64,000 nt of DNA from NCBI RefSeq assembly GCF_016424485.1, contig NZ_JAELUP010000003.1:62001-126000 (forward strand), read 5' to 3'. Source of the stretch: Paenibacillus roseus. GTDB lineage: Bacteria; Bacillota; Bacilli; Paenibacillales; Paenibacillaceae. Shown piece after piece: positions 46,705 through 54,116 of the stretch. Made by a program: the position numbers and the translations under genes. A model generated the notes under the pieces. The model saw only the letters and a program-made list of their open reading frames with translations. It was not told the DNA's origin and made no database searches. Each line of letters starts with the position of its first letter. Within the stretch, counting starts at the first letter, position 1.

Positions 46705-47784
46705 CTAATCCTTGATATGATCAATGGCTTCGGCCATTGTTTTGTCGGTCAGGTGCGCATAGATTTGGGTCGTCTCCGGGGAGGAATGTCCCAACTGTTC
46801 TTGTGTTTTATACAGATCATTGCGCAAGTAATAGTCAGTGGCAAAGGAATGGCGCAGTTTGTGAACGGACAGGTACGGTTTGCCGAAGCGCTTGGCATAT
46901 TTGATGACCATTTCCTGAATTGCCCGCTTCGTCATGCGGGAGCCTTCGGTTTTGCCGTTGGCAATCGCCAGGAACAACGCCTTTTCCCGCTTGGGCGGAC
47001 GATATTCCCGATCTCGCAAGGCGAGATAGTCATTCAAATCATCGATGGCTTCCTGACGGAAGTAGACCGGAGTTTTGAATGTATCGTCATTTGATCCTTT
47101 GCGATATACATAAGCGAGCTTTTTCTTCAAATCAATGTCATCGAGATTAAGATTTACGACTTCGGATACGCGCAGGCCCGAATTGAGTATGAGAATTATG
47201 ATGCAGGCATCCCTCACCTTATTTTTCTCATAAGAGTACAGCGCTTGCTTGTTGCCGGCAGCATCGATTGGGTACTGGCTTTTTATATAATGAATAAATT
47301 CATAAATTTCTTCTTCCTGCAGCAGCTTGCCTTCAAGCTTGGCGGCTGTATCCTTAGGCTTATGGGTCCGCTTGATATGAACCTTTGCCATCACATTGCG
47401 CTTGAGCAGCGGGTAGAATTGCTCATCTTCGGCAATCTGACTCAAATAATGGAACAGTGAGCGAAGCGAAGAGAGCTTGCGGGATATTGTCGTCCGGTTG
47501 TTCGTCTCCGCTTTGAAGGTTGACAGAAACATTTTATAATGATCAATGCTGTCCATATGCAGCCGCTCCAAATCCTCCAGCGGAATATCCTTAATCGCTA
47601 TTGCCTCAGTTAAGCCTTCGGCCATCAGCCAGTTCATAAAAATTTCATAATCCCGCACATATTCGAGCAGAGAGGACGGAGACAAATCGGGCAGCTTATA
47701 ATGAATGAACTTCTCTACATACCAGGGCATAGCCGGAGTTCGCTTGTCTAGCTCTAAGCGGTCCTTTACTTTCAAAATGTTCAA
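46705..47784 (-). CDS. Tyrosine recombinase, XerS-like
   Basis: This is a 359-residue protein starting at TTG 47784, six bases after a perfect GGAGGTGA site. The N-terminal SAM-like DNA-binding domain starts PWYVEKFIHYKL and contains TISRKLSSLRSLFHYL. The catalytic domain has Arg in LNSGLRVSEVVNL, Lys in VYRKGSNDDT, His-x-x-Arg in HKLRHSFATDYYL, His in QLGHSSPETTQ and the Tyr nucleophile in IYAHLT. Length and the MPWYV start resemble XerS, the single-protein dif recombinase of streptococci, rather than XerC or XerD of about 300 residues. In Paenibacillus it would be an extra Xer protein. Confidence 0.85.
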   Translation of the reverse strand: MNILKVKDRLELDKRTPAMPWYVEKFIHYKLPDLSPSSLLEYVRDYEIFMNWLMAEGLTEAIAIKDIPLEDLERLHMDSIDHYKMFLSTFKAETNNRTTISRKLSSLRSLFHYLSQIAEDEQFYPLLKRNVMAKVHIKRTHKPKDTAAKLEGKLLQEEEIYEFIHYIKSQYPIDAAGNKQALYSYEKNKVRDACIIILILNSGLRVSEVVNLNLDDIDLKKKLAYVYRKGSNDDTFKTPVYFRQEAIDDLNDYLALRDREYRPPKREKALFLAIANGKTEGSRMTKRAIQEMVIKYAKRFGKPYLSVHKLRHSFATDYYLRNDLYKTQEQLGHSSPETTQIYAHLTDKTMAEAIDHIKD

Positions 47785-47872
47785 GTTAGCTCACCTCCAT
47801 TCCTATTGTAGCAAGCGATTCCCGCGGCTGTATACCCTAACTTTACCAAGGCTGATCGGGGGCTATATCTAG

Positions 47873-47878
47873 TATAAT
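47873..47878 (+). promoter_or_regulatory. -10 box of the small-protein gene
   Basis: A perfect TATAAT lies 55 nt before the ATG of the 31-residue gene. The -35 region is weak (no clear TTGACA at 16-18 nt), so an activator or low basal transcription is possible. Confidence 0.45.
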
Positions 47879-47932
47879 GGGAGATGAGCGCCTCACAGTG
47901 CTGTTAACGCATACATACAGGAGGGAATTAGA

Positions 47933-48028
47933 ATGGAAAGGAAGATTCCGACCAAAGAAGAGCTGCTCGCCATTCTTGAGCAAATCAAGCAGGAAACTGC
48001 TCAGGAAAATCAGCGGAAAACGGTATAG
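47933..48028 (+). CDS. Small protein of 31 residues, unknown function
   Basis: It is too short for standard gene finding but well signalled: CAGGAGGG 7 nt before the ATG, TATAAT upstream, and a terminator at 48049-48103 directly downstream. The product begins MERKIPTKEELLAILEQIKQ and continues with nine polar residues; it is an amphipathic charged helix without hydrophobic segment. I do not recognise it. Its isolation with own promoter and terminator argues for a real gene. Confidence 0.6.
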   Translation: MERKIPTKEELLAILEQIKQETAQENQRKTV

Positions 48029-48048
48029 GGAGCGGAGTAGTCTTCAGT

Positions 48049-48103
48049 GTGCCTGTTTGCGAGCGGAGATATCCGGTTAATCGTAGACAGGCACTGTTTT
48101 TTT
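48049..48103 (+). terminator. Intrinsic terminator of the small-protein gene
   Basis: GTGCCTGT (48049-48056) and ACAGGCAC (48087-48094) form the stem, followed by TGTTTTTTT. Confidence 0.75.
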
Positions 48104-48174
48104 GCCAGGCCGGTTGCGCTTGTTGTAACGATTTTGCAACCTTTGGCGCAAGTGCATCGTCAGTATTTATAGAA

Positions 48175-48203
48175 ACAAAAAAACCACCTGTGACGAGGTG
48201 GTT
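48175..48203 (-). terminator. Intrinsic terminator of the NlpC/P60 gene
   Basis: On the minus strand AACCACCT (48203-48196) and AGGTGGTT (48189-48182) form an 8-bp stem with 6-nt loop, followed by TTTTTTTG. Confidence 0.8.
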
Positions 48204-48240
48204 GCGGGGAGTATACAGGTTACAGCAGGATGTTGCGGAG

Positions 48241-48272
48241 CAAGTAGACATAATTCCAGTTATGTCTACTTG
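48241..48272. repeat. Perfect 13-bp inverted repeat just after the NlpC/P60 stop
   Basis: CAAGTAGACATAA and TTATGTCTACTTG pair around TTCCAG, one base after the stop codon on the minus strand and 38 nt before the true terminator. Without a T-run it may instead protect the mRNA end. Confidence 0.6.
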
Positions 48273-48273
48273 G

Positions 48274-48750
48274 CTAAAGCACTCTGCGTGCGGTAACAAA
48301 TTTGCTTTTCCAATAGACATTATCGATATCTGTAATGGTTACACCTTTACCGGAAGCGGCATGAAGCATCTTATTGTCTCCTATGTAAATTGCAACATGG
48401 CTGATGCTTTTTCCATTTGTATTGAAGAACATCAAGTCCCCTTTGCTTAAGGAGCTTTTGCCTACTTTTTCCCCAATTTCAGCTTGATCGGACGACGTAC
48501 GGGGTAAAGAAATATCACTTTGATTGAATACATATTGTACAAAGGAAGAGCAGTCGAAAGAACTGGTCGTTCCGGAAGAGCCATACCGATATGGAGTTCC
48601 CAAAAGATCTTTTCCCGTTGAAATGATTTCAGTAGCTTCGGACGTAGCGGCGCTGACTTGGTTGGACGGACCAAAAGCGAAAGCAGCGAGTCCGATGGAT
48701 GTACACAAGCAGGTCATAATGAGTTTACGGTAAAATTTTTGTTTCAACAT
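48274..48750 (-). CDS. Secreted NlpC/P60 cell-wall endopeptidase
   Basis: This is a 158-residue protein. The ATG at 48750 is chosen because GGAGGG lies upstream and a signal peptide follows at once (MLKQKFYRKLIMTCLCTSIG, cleavage near VSAA); the open frame reaches 48846. The catalytic Cys is in SSFDCSSFVQYVF, His in ISHVAIYIG and the third polar residue in MLHAASGKG. The enzyme cuts D-Glu-mDap type bonds in peptidoglycan. It has no binding repeats, so it is a minimal single-domain form. Two hairpins follow the gene. Confidence 0.92.
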   Translation of the reverse strand: MLKQKFYRKLIMTCLCTSIGLAAFAFGPSNQVSAATSEATEIISTGKDLLGTPYRYGSSGTTSSFDCSSFVQYVFNQSDISLPRTSSDQAEIGEKVGKSSLSKGDLMFFNTNGKSISHVAIYIGDNKMLHAASGKGVTITDIDNVYWKSKFVTARRVL

Positions 48751-48969
48751 ATTCCCGGTTTTTCCCTCCGTTTGTTGTCGAAGTATGAAGACTTCATGCT
48801 GTTCATGGAGCCAAGAATAACTATACCACATAAATTTTTTACACAAATTTACAGTAAGAGTGAAAACGCGGTCGTTACAGCGTTCCCCCCTGATTATGAG
48901 ATTCCAATGAAAAATTTCTAATATTCTAATTCTGGTTTACATGCAGAATTCTCATAAATAATAGAAGGA

Positions 48970-49085
48970 TTTTATGGGATCAAAACCTAAATTAGTGGAT
49001 GACCTCTAGGTGGAGGAGACGCTGCGTGGCAGAGGATTCTTCCGATCGCTGTTAAAGCACGATTCCTTAATTTAGGTTGAGCCAT
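48970..49085 (-). repeat. Dispersed hairpin element, copy F
   Basis: The core is at 49053-49037 (minus). The 3' flank, CTCTGCCACGCAGCG then CCTCCACCTAGAGG, is the same as in copy E. Here the ends CCTAAATTA (48986-48994) and TAATTTAGG (49068-49076) pair, closing the whole element in an outer stem. Confidence 0.7.
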
Positions 49086-49150
49086 TTTATCACTTCTAAG
49101 ACCAATTCCGTTGGAAACTGCTTTAATTCGCAATTTTGCTGGGTGGTTTG

Positions 49151-49192
49151 TGAAATAGGTTAACATATTTAAAGTTATGTAAACCTATTTCA
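49151..49192. repeat. dif-like site 1 (Xer recombination site candidate)
   Basis: Arms of 17 nt, TGAAATAGGTTAACATA and TATGTAAACCTATTTCA, pair with one mismatch around 8 nt. Read as an 11-6-11 Xer site it is GGTTAACATAT-TTAAAG-TTATGTAAACC (49158-49185). The right arm is one base from the XerD arm of the B. subtilis dif site. The rest of 48751-49415 holds copy F and a terminator, no gene. Confidence 0.5.
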
Positions 49193-49323
49193 TTTTTCAT
49201 GTAACGCATGAGGTGTATCTTGCAGTTATCTCTCTCCATGTAAATTGTCTCATAGGACTTTAATGCTGTTCATGTTCTGGGTCATGTATGGCCATGCGAG
49301 AAATTCAGCAGCTTGAAATGATT

Positions 49324-49373
49324 AAATATCCCCCGCTGCTCTGAATATGGCATCAGAGCAGCGGGGGATATTT
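49324..49373. terminator. Strong inverted repeat, terminator of the second recombinase gene
   Basis: A 21-bp perfect stem (49324-49344 with 49353-49373), centre ATATGGCA, contains CCCCCGCTGCTCTGA. It has T/A runs at both ends, so it can stop transcription both ways. Confidence 0.75.
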
Positions 49374-49415
49374 TAAGTCTTTGTCTATCTCAGTTACATT
49401 GTCGTTTTTGGCCTC

Positions 49416-50507
49416 CTACATCAAATCCACATAATCGCTGACATCTCGTTCTTTTTTCATCATCCGGCTCAAATAATTATCCTTCGTAATTTTCGTGCTG
49501 GAATGATCCAATGTCTCGGATATCCAGTCGAGCGGTGCGCCCTTGGCAAAAGCAGTCTGGGTAAAATAATGCCGCAAGTAATGCGGTGTAATGCGATTCC
49601 CGTGAACAGTAGTAAGCCCGGCCTCTTCCATGGATCGGGACAGAGCAGTTGACAGACTGGACAAGGAATAACGCTTGCCAAAACGGTTCGGATAGAACGG
49701 GGAGTTGTCTCGTCCGTTAATATCCGTACTCATCCCGAGCCTGTGCCGATACTCCAGCAGTGCTTCCAGCGCGTAATCTTTGATATGGGCATGACGCAGC
49801 TTGTCCCGCTTGGTACGGGTGCGCAAATAGTAGCGTCCGCGCCGCGCATCATAATAAAGATCGCCCCAGCTCGGTGTGATAACCTCATTTAACCGTAATC
49901 CGCTCGTTGCCAGAATAAGCAGCAGGGACTTGATTTTCGGATGTTCCCCATAGTAGTCAATCGCTTGCCGCAGATCCATTTCCTCAATATCATGATCCGG
50001 GATTTCTTCGCGTTGTTTATGAACGGGCCGAAGTCCACGGGCAATATTCTTAGACAGATAGCTTTCCTCGTAACACCATTTTAAAAACGACTGCACAATA
50101 ATAACCTTCTTGCTAAGCGTGGTACTCTTCTTCGTCCTTCCCTCCAGATTAGTCTGGAACATTTCCATATCCAACCGATTTAATTCCCGAATATCTGTTT
50201 TTCCGATATCTTCTGTATATTGAAGCAGGTAGAGAAGCTCTCGCATATATTCCTTCTTCGTGCTAATCTTGCGTCGCTTGTCCCGGTGGTGAATATACAG
50301 ATAAATCATCCCCAGATTGGAGACAGCAGAGAAGTTGTAATTGCCCTCGCGGTCTTCGTCAGCGGAAATGATTTTCATGACGCTGATGACATGATCATCT
50401 TCCAGCATCATGGGGAGCAGCCGAGGAGATTGAATAGCGTGAGCAGGGGAGTTGCCGCTTATCAAATAGGAGACGTCATCCCCGGGTACCGGCGGAATTG
50501 TGCTCAT
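49416..50507 (-). CDS. Tyrosine recombinase/integrase
   Basis: This protein has about 363 residues from ATG 50507, which has GAGAGG just upstream; another in-frame ATG lies at 50522. The N-terminal SAM-like domain contains KKSTTLSKKVIIVQSFLKWC; the catalytic part has Arg in LATSGLRLNEVITP, Lys in RTRTKRDKLRHAHI, His-x-x-Arg in TPHYLRHYFTQTA, His in TLDHSSTKITKDNY with Tyr in that segment. All catalytic residues are present. It lacks the arm-binding domain of phage integrases and resembles Xer-like recombinases. It diverges from the helix-turn-helix gene at 50853 and lies 230 bp from dif-like site 1. Confidence 0.85.
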   Translation of the reverse strand: MSTIPPVPGDDVSYLISGNSPAHAIQSPRLLPMMLEDDHVISVMKIISADEDREGNYNFSAVSNLGMIYLYIHHRDKRRKISTKKEYMRELLYLLQYTEDIGKTDIRELNRLDMEMFQTNLEGRTKKSTTLSKKVIIVQSFLKWCYEESYLSKNIARGLRPVHKQREEIPDHDIEEMDLRQAIDYYGEHPKIKSLLLILATSGLRLNEVITPSWGDLYYDARRGRYYLRTRTKRDKLRHAHIKDYALEALLEYRHRLGMSTDINGRDNSPFYPNRFGKRYSLSSLSTALSRSMEEAGLTTVHGNRITPHYLRHYFTQTAFAKGAPLDWISETLDHSSTKITKDNYLSRMMKKERDVSDYVDLM

Positions 50508-50852
50508 GCCTCTCATCTCCATTTCATTTTCATTTTCATTTTATATGCCTACCCTTTAGTATAAATAAAAATAGAATCTATGAATAGATACATATAAAAA
50601 TAGAATTCGTCTATTCTCTTTTTAATCAGATATGACAGTTAATAAAATTCAAAAGTTCAGTTTAATCTAAAATAATAGTACATTCTTTTTGATTGAACTA
50701 AATTATCTAAATCATATTTATTAACTAATAGTGAATTTGAAGTTTAAGTCTGAATTAGATTGAAATTAGAAAAGAAATTCGGCACTTTTTACTTTATGAA
50801 ATAGCAATCAGATTGTATAATAGAATGACGGCAATAATATAGAAAGGCGGAG
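50508..50852. promoter_or_regulatory. A+T-rich divergent control region
   Basis: This is the most A+T-rich stretch of the window, between the recombinase and the helix-turn-helix gene. It contains a run of CATTTT hexamers (about 50525-50542), two direct repeats AAAAATAGAAT at 50567-50577 and 50596-50606 (29 bp apart), and TATAAT at 50816-50821 before the rightward gene. The repeats are candidates for binding sites of the helix-turn-helix protein. Confidence 0.45.
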
Positions 50853-51848
50853 ATGCATCTGATAAGCGGGCCGCAAAGCATATACCTGGACGTCACCCAG
50901 GCTGCTGAAGCATTGGGAATTACTGCGACGTCTTTATATAAGATTATTAATCATGCCGATCCCTCCAAACGACTTGAGCCTGTGAACCGGATGACTCATC
51001 GCGGTGATGGGGGATATCGTTTTCGAATAGAGGACGTAGAGCGGCTTAAGGGATTGTATACGAAAAAAGACCTTACTTCTGCTGAGGCCGCGAAAAAGAT
51101 TGGCAGGTCGACAACCTTTGTCCATAAACTGCTGCATGACGGAAGCTTGGCCTATTACGAGGGAGAGTACCGGGGCAAGCGGACTTACTTTATAGAAGAA
51201 ACAGAATTGGAACGCTATGTGCAGGAAAACCCGGATGCGGGCAAGTACGAGACAATTTATGATAAGAAAAGCGGACTTTTTCTCTATCAGCCGTTTGTGA
51301 AGGACGGAAGCAAGGCACGGCTGGTAGAATTAAAGCGGGTCAGCAACAGGCGAGTCGAGGCGACTCTGCAGACAGAGGACAATGAGCGTCTTCCCTATAA
51401 AGAGGCTGTTGTCGGCGGATGGCAGCCGGAGTTGCAAATTTCTGACCGCAAGCTGAATACAGCCTACGGCTATGCGATGTTCAAGTTTCCTATCCCGCGG
51501 GGCATTGATTCCTTCATCTACACGATAATCGAAGAAATGTTCAAACATATTGGCCCTGTCAATATGAGGCTCCATGTCGGGCAGGACCTTACGGTAGAGG
51601 TCCGCAAGTCGGTACTGACGGGGATTTTGCCCGAGACGCATCCGGATTTTATCGATAAGCTGAGGCTGTTTTTGCGATCGGGGGAAATCGTTGTCAAGTA
51701 TGATGGCGTGTTAATTGATACCGGTCTGTCACCGATTACTGTCTATTTGCCGGATGCGAAAAAACAGACGCTGCTGCGTCTGGCAGAGAGGGAGAATCAG
51801 ACCGTGCAAGAGTGGCTGGAGGAAAAGCTGGAGCGGTTTTTTCAATAA
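50853..51848 (+). CDS. DNA-binding protein with two excisionase-like helix-turn-helix units, unknown role
   Basis: This is a 331-residue protein behind AAAGGCGGAG. Residues about 11-68 read LDVTQAAEALGITATSLYKI and later GGYRFRIEDVERLKGLY, a MerR/excisionase-type winged helix; a second copy follows (about 72-125), TSAEAAKKIGRSTTFVHKLL then GKRTYFIEETELERYV. The remaining 200 residues (beta-rich, then a C-terminal RLAERENQTVQEWLEEKLER helix like a ribbon-helix-helix tail) match nothing I know. Tandem excisionase-like folds next to a divergent recombinase suggest a directionality or regulatory factor. That is inference from position. Confidence 0.72.
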   Translation: MHLISGPQSIYLDVTQAAEALGITATSLYKIINHADPSKRLEPVNRMTHRGDGGYRFRIEDVERLKGLYTKKDLTSAEAAKKIGRSTTFVHKLLHDGSLAYYEGEYRGKRTYFIEETELERYVQENPDAGKYETIYDKKSGLFLYQPFVKDGSKARLVELKRVSNRRVEATLQTEDNERLPYKEAVVGGWQPELQISDRKLNTAYGYAMFKFPIPRGIDSFIYTIIEEMFKHIGPVNMRLHVGQDLTVEVRKSVLTGILPETHPDFIDKLRLFLRSGEIVVKYDGVLIDTGLSPITVYLPDAKKQTLLRLAERENQTVQEWLEEKLERFFQ

Positions 51849-51983
51849 AATCCAGATCGCTGGAACGAAGACTGATTTCCGTTTCGAGCCTAAATGGGCA
51901 GTCGGTAGTGAACAAACCGCAAGAATTTCTTTACCACTCATTCTCGAAATGTTATGGTTAGGTAGACAAAGGAGGGAAGCCGG

Positions 51984-52562
51984 GTGGCAAGGAGCAAAGA
52001 GTTTGAAGAAATTGAAGTATTGGACAAGGCGGTCCAACTGTTCTGGGAGCAGGGGTACGAGAAGACGTCCATAGCCGATCTGGTGGAGCATATGGGCATT
52101 CACCGTAGAAGCCTATATGATACCTTTGGGGATAAGCAGGCCTTATATATGCAAGCGATGAATCGGTATGGCCAAACTATAAATACAACACTTGAATATA
52201 GGATTAAGGGCAGTGAGACGGCAAGAGAAGCAATGGAGTCTATTTTTGATTTCATGATTGAGGATTTAGATAGTGCCCCTGCGGGATGCATGTACGTCAA
52301 TACAGCCGTTGAACTTGGTTTGCGGGATAACGCTGCCAATGAAATGACGACCAAAGGGTTTATACGAACCGAGCAATTGCTGGCTAGAATTATTCGGCAA
52401 GGGCAGGTGGCAGGGGAGTTTGCAACGAGCCGAGATGCTGATGAACTTGCTGAATTGCTTCATAATGCCTTGATTGGAATACGGGTATGGAAGAGGACTT
52501 CTGCAGATTTGAAAAAGCTTCATCGTATTGCGAAGCTGTCTATGGAAATTTTGGACCGGTAG
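51984..52562 (+). CDS. TetR/AcrR-family transcriptional regulator
   Basis: This is a 192-residue protein starting at GTG 51984 behind GGAGGG. The helix-turn-helix is AVQLFWEQGYEKTSIADLVE followed by HMGIHRRSLYDTFGDKQALY, the standard TetR N-terminal domain; the ligand-binding part has APAGCMYVNTAVELG and ends in KKLHRIAKLSMEIL, as in YxaF/LmrA-like and AcrR C-terminal groups. It converges on the aminoglycoside nucleotidyltransferase gene. Its targets are not shown; a short imperfect repeat around GGTTAGGTAGAC just upstream may be its own operator. Confidence 0.9.
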   Translation: MARSKEFEEIEVLDKAVQLFWEQGYEKTSIADLVEHMGIHRRSLYDTFGDKQALYMQAMNRYGQTINTTLEYRIKGSETAREAMESIFDFMIEDLDSAPAGCMYVNTAVELGLRDNAANEMTTKGFIRTEQLLARIIRQGQVAGEFATSRDADELAELLHNALIGIRVWKRTSADLKKLHRIAKLSMEILDR

Positions 52563-52595
52563 CTCGACAAGCGTGTATTGAATGTCTATAAGGAT

Positions 52596-52631
52596 AAAAA
52601 AGGTTGCAGCCAAGCTGCAACCTTTTTTTTA
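52596..52631. terminator. Bidirectional intrinsic terminator
   Basis: AAAAAAGGTTGCAGC and GCTGCAACCTTTTTT form a 15-bp stem with a 3-nt loop and A/T runs on both sides, between the convergent TetR and nucleotidyltransferase genes. Confidence 0.9.
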
Positions 52632-52653
52632 TCGCGAAACGACTCTCGGTTTC

Positions 52654-53427
52654 TCAAAACGGGAACCGGCGTATATGAATGATGTAGTCATGCTTGAACG
52701 CCCAAGTCTCGAGGCCGTCCCAGAAAGATTCGCAGACAGCAACAGTTCGCGGCGGATCATTCAAGCAGCCGGACATGACAAGCTCTGCAAGCTGATCGAA
52801 ACCCGCGGGCCGATCCGGCATCGTCAATGCCTCAGGCATAACCAATGCACCGGTCGTGAATCGCTTGCAATTATGGAGTCCGATCAGCATTGCCCCATTG
52901 TGAGCCATCTGCATCGCCAGGTACGGTAAATAAGCAAAATTGTCTTGCATTCCGGCATTTCTTAATTTCCCAACAAGCTCCATGATTTCCCCAACGAGAA
53001 CCTCTTCAATAGCCAACTTGAATTCCATAGGGGAGACAGACTCAGCCGTTTTCCTCAGACGAGGGAAGAACTGTTCAGGATCATACAAGCTGAGCACGTG
53101 AAAGTATGGACCATGGGTGAGCGGCCATTCGCCTTCAACAACAGCCGCCTCATGAAGAAGTGTATCTGCTGTTCGTACATCGACTTCTGCTTTCCAGGAG
53201 CCCATTGACCATTCATAGGAGCACTCATCGGCTTTTTCATCCGTGTTTCGCAATACGCAAAACATCTCGATGTCTGAAAAGGGCGCATCTGTGCCTCTCG
53301 CCATAGAGCCGTAGACCCCGATTGCAAGCACTTGCTCGCCATACGTCCGGTGCAGCCGTTCAGAAATGATGTGGCAATTTGCTAATCTTTCATCATGAGT
53401 CAGTTGTGCGGGTTCATTTCGATTCAT
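52654..53427 (-). CDS. Aminoglycoside nucleotidyltransferase, ANT(4')-like
   Basis: This protein has about 257 residues; the ATG at 53427 has GGGAGA 7 nt upstream. The start region AIGVYGSMARGTDAPFSDIE is the nucleotidyltransferase GS...DxE motif, close to ANT(4')-Ia (kanamycin nucleotidyltransferase), and later parts agree in order: WPLTHG, the ExxxK of ELVGKLRN matching catalytic Glu145 and Lys149, AHNGAMLIGLHNCKRFTT, and a C-terminal HDYIIHIRRFPF. Such enzymes transfer AMP from ATP to the 4'-OH of aminoglycosides. Activity and range are not proven. The gene is leftward, between a terminator and dif-like site 2. Confidence 0.85.
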   Translation of the reverse strand: MNRNEPAQLTHDERLANCHIISERLHRTYGEQVLAIGVYGSMARGTDAPFSDIEMFCVLRNTDEKADECSYEWSMGSWKAEVDVRTADTLLHEAAVVEGEWPLTHGPYFHVLSLYDPEQFFPRLRKTAESVSPMEFKLAIEEVLVGEIMELVGKLRNAGMQDNFAYLPYLAMQMAHNGAMLIGLHNCKRFTTGALVMPEALTMPDRPAGFDQLAELVMSGCLNDPPRTVAVCESFWDGLETWAFKHDYIIHIRRFPF

Positions 53428-53630
53428 TTTCATCTCTCCCAATGTTATGATGAGTGTTCAGAGAATGAAAAGAAATGGTGGACCTCGTGATTAACGGGGA
53501 ACTTTTATCTTGGGCATTTTGTTACACCCCCTTTGAGTATTGACTCCTTACATTCCAAATTGTATTATGTTTCCATTTTGAAATCAATAAGAACAAGCAG
53601 CGTATCCGGAGTTCTTTTCTTCGAAATAAT

Positions 53631-53658
53631 AGTTAACTTAATTTATATTATGTAAACT
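53631..53658. repeat. dif-like site 2 (Xer recombination site candidate)
   Basis: AGTTAACTTAA-TTTATA-TTATGTAAACT has the 11-6-11 layout of dif. The right 15 nt, TATATTATGTAAACT, equal the corresponding part of the B. subtilis dif site as I remember it. The left arm matches the inverted right arm at 9 of 11. It lies in the otherwise featureless gap 53428-53732, about 200 bp before the nucleotidyltransferase start, so an operator is the alternative. Confidence 0.55.
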
Positions 53659-53732
53659 TAAAAAGAGGAATTCAACCTTTCTTAGTTGTCCTGTGCAGAG
53701 AGGAGGCATGAAGTTAAAAAAAGCATGAATCA

Positions 53733-54002
53733 TTAGCGAGCGGCCTCAAATCCCATAGTCAGAGAATCCTCTTCCTCACGATTGATTACATAACGGGTAT
53801 CGCGCCCCAATTGCATAGGATTACCTCCCAGCCAGCCTTTTACTGTTCCAAGAGATGTTGCTGAACCCGACTTATCGAACTTCCTCCAGTACTTCCAACA
53901 GAATGAATGCACGCCAAACTGTTCGTATTGCCCCAGCATGCCTTTTAAGACCATATCCAGTTGTTTATTATTCACGACGATAAAAATAACACAATTGTTC
54001 AT
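53733..54002 (-). CDS. Hypothetical protein, 89 residues
   Basis: The frame begins MNNCVIFIVVNNKQLDMVLK and later has SFCWKYWRKFDKSG and GWLGGNPMQLGRD. There is no signal peptide and no family I recognise. The ribosome binding site is poor (CGGAATT), and an internal ATG after 21 residues is possible. Its composition looks coding rather than random. It lies between dif-like site 2 and the ACR3-like gene, transcribed in the same direction as both neighbours. Confidence 0.4.
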   Translation of the reverse strand: MNNCVIFIVVNNKQLDMVLKGMLGQYEQFGVHSFCWKYWRKFDKSGSATSLGTVKGWLGGNPMQLGRDTRYVINREEEDSLTMGFEAAR

Positions 54003-54116
54003 GAATTCCGTTATGTGGAAATTGCACTCGAGATATGAGAGGACATTAATTTAGAAATGTTTGCATTTTTTGATTGAAACCGGCATTTTAGGCTTCCAAA
54101 AAAAGGAGGGGGTCCG

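Noticed and set aside
3822..49085. Dispersed hairpins taken as orphan CRISPR repeats or leaders
   Set aside because: Copies are single, tens of kilobases apart, differ in length and do not resemble the I-C repeat; they share only the 17-nt core and the architecture.
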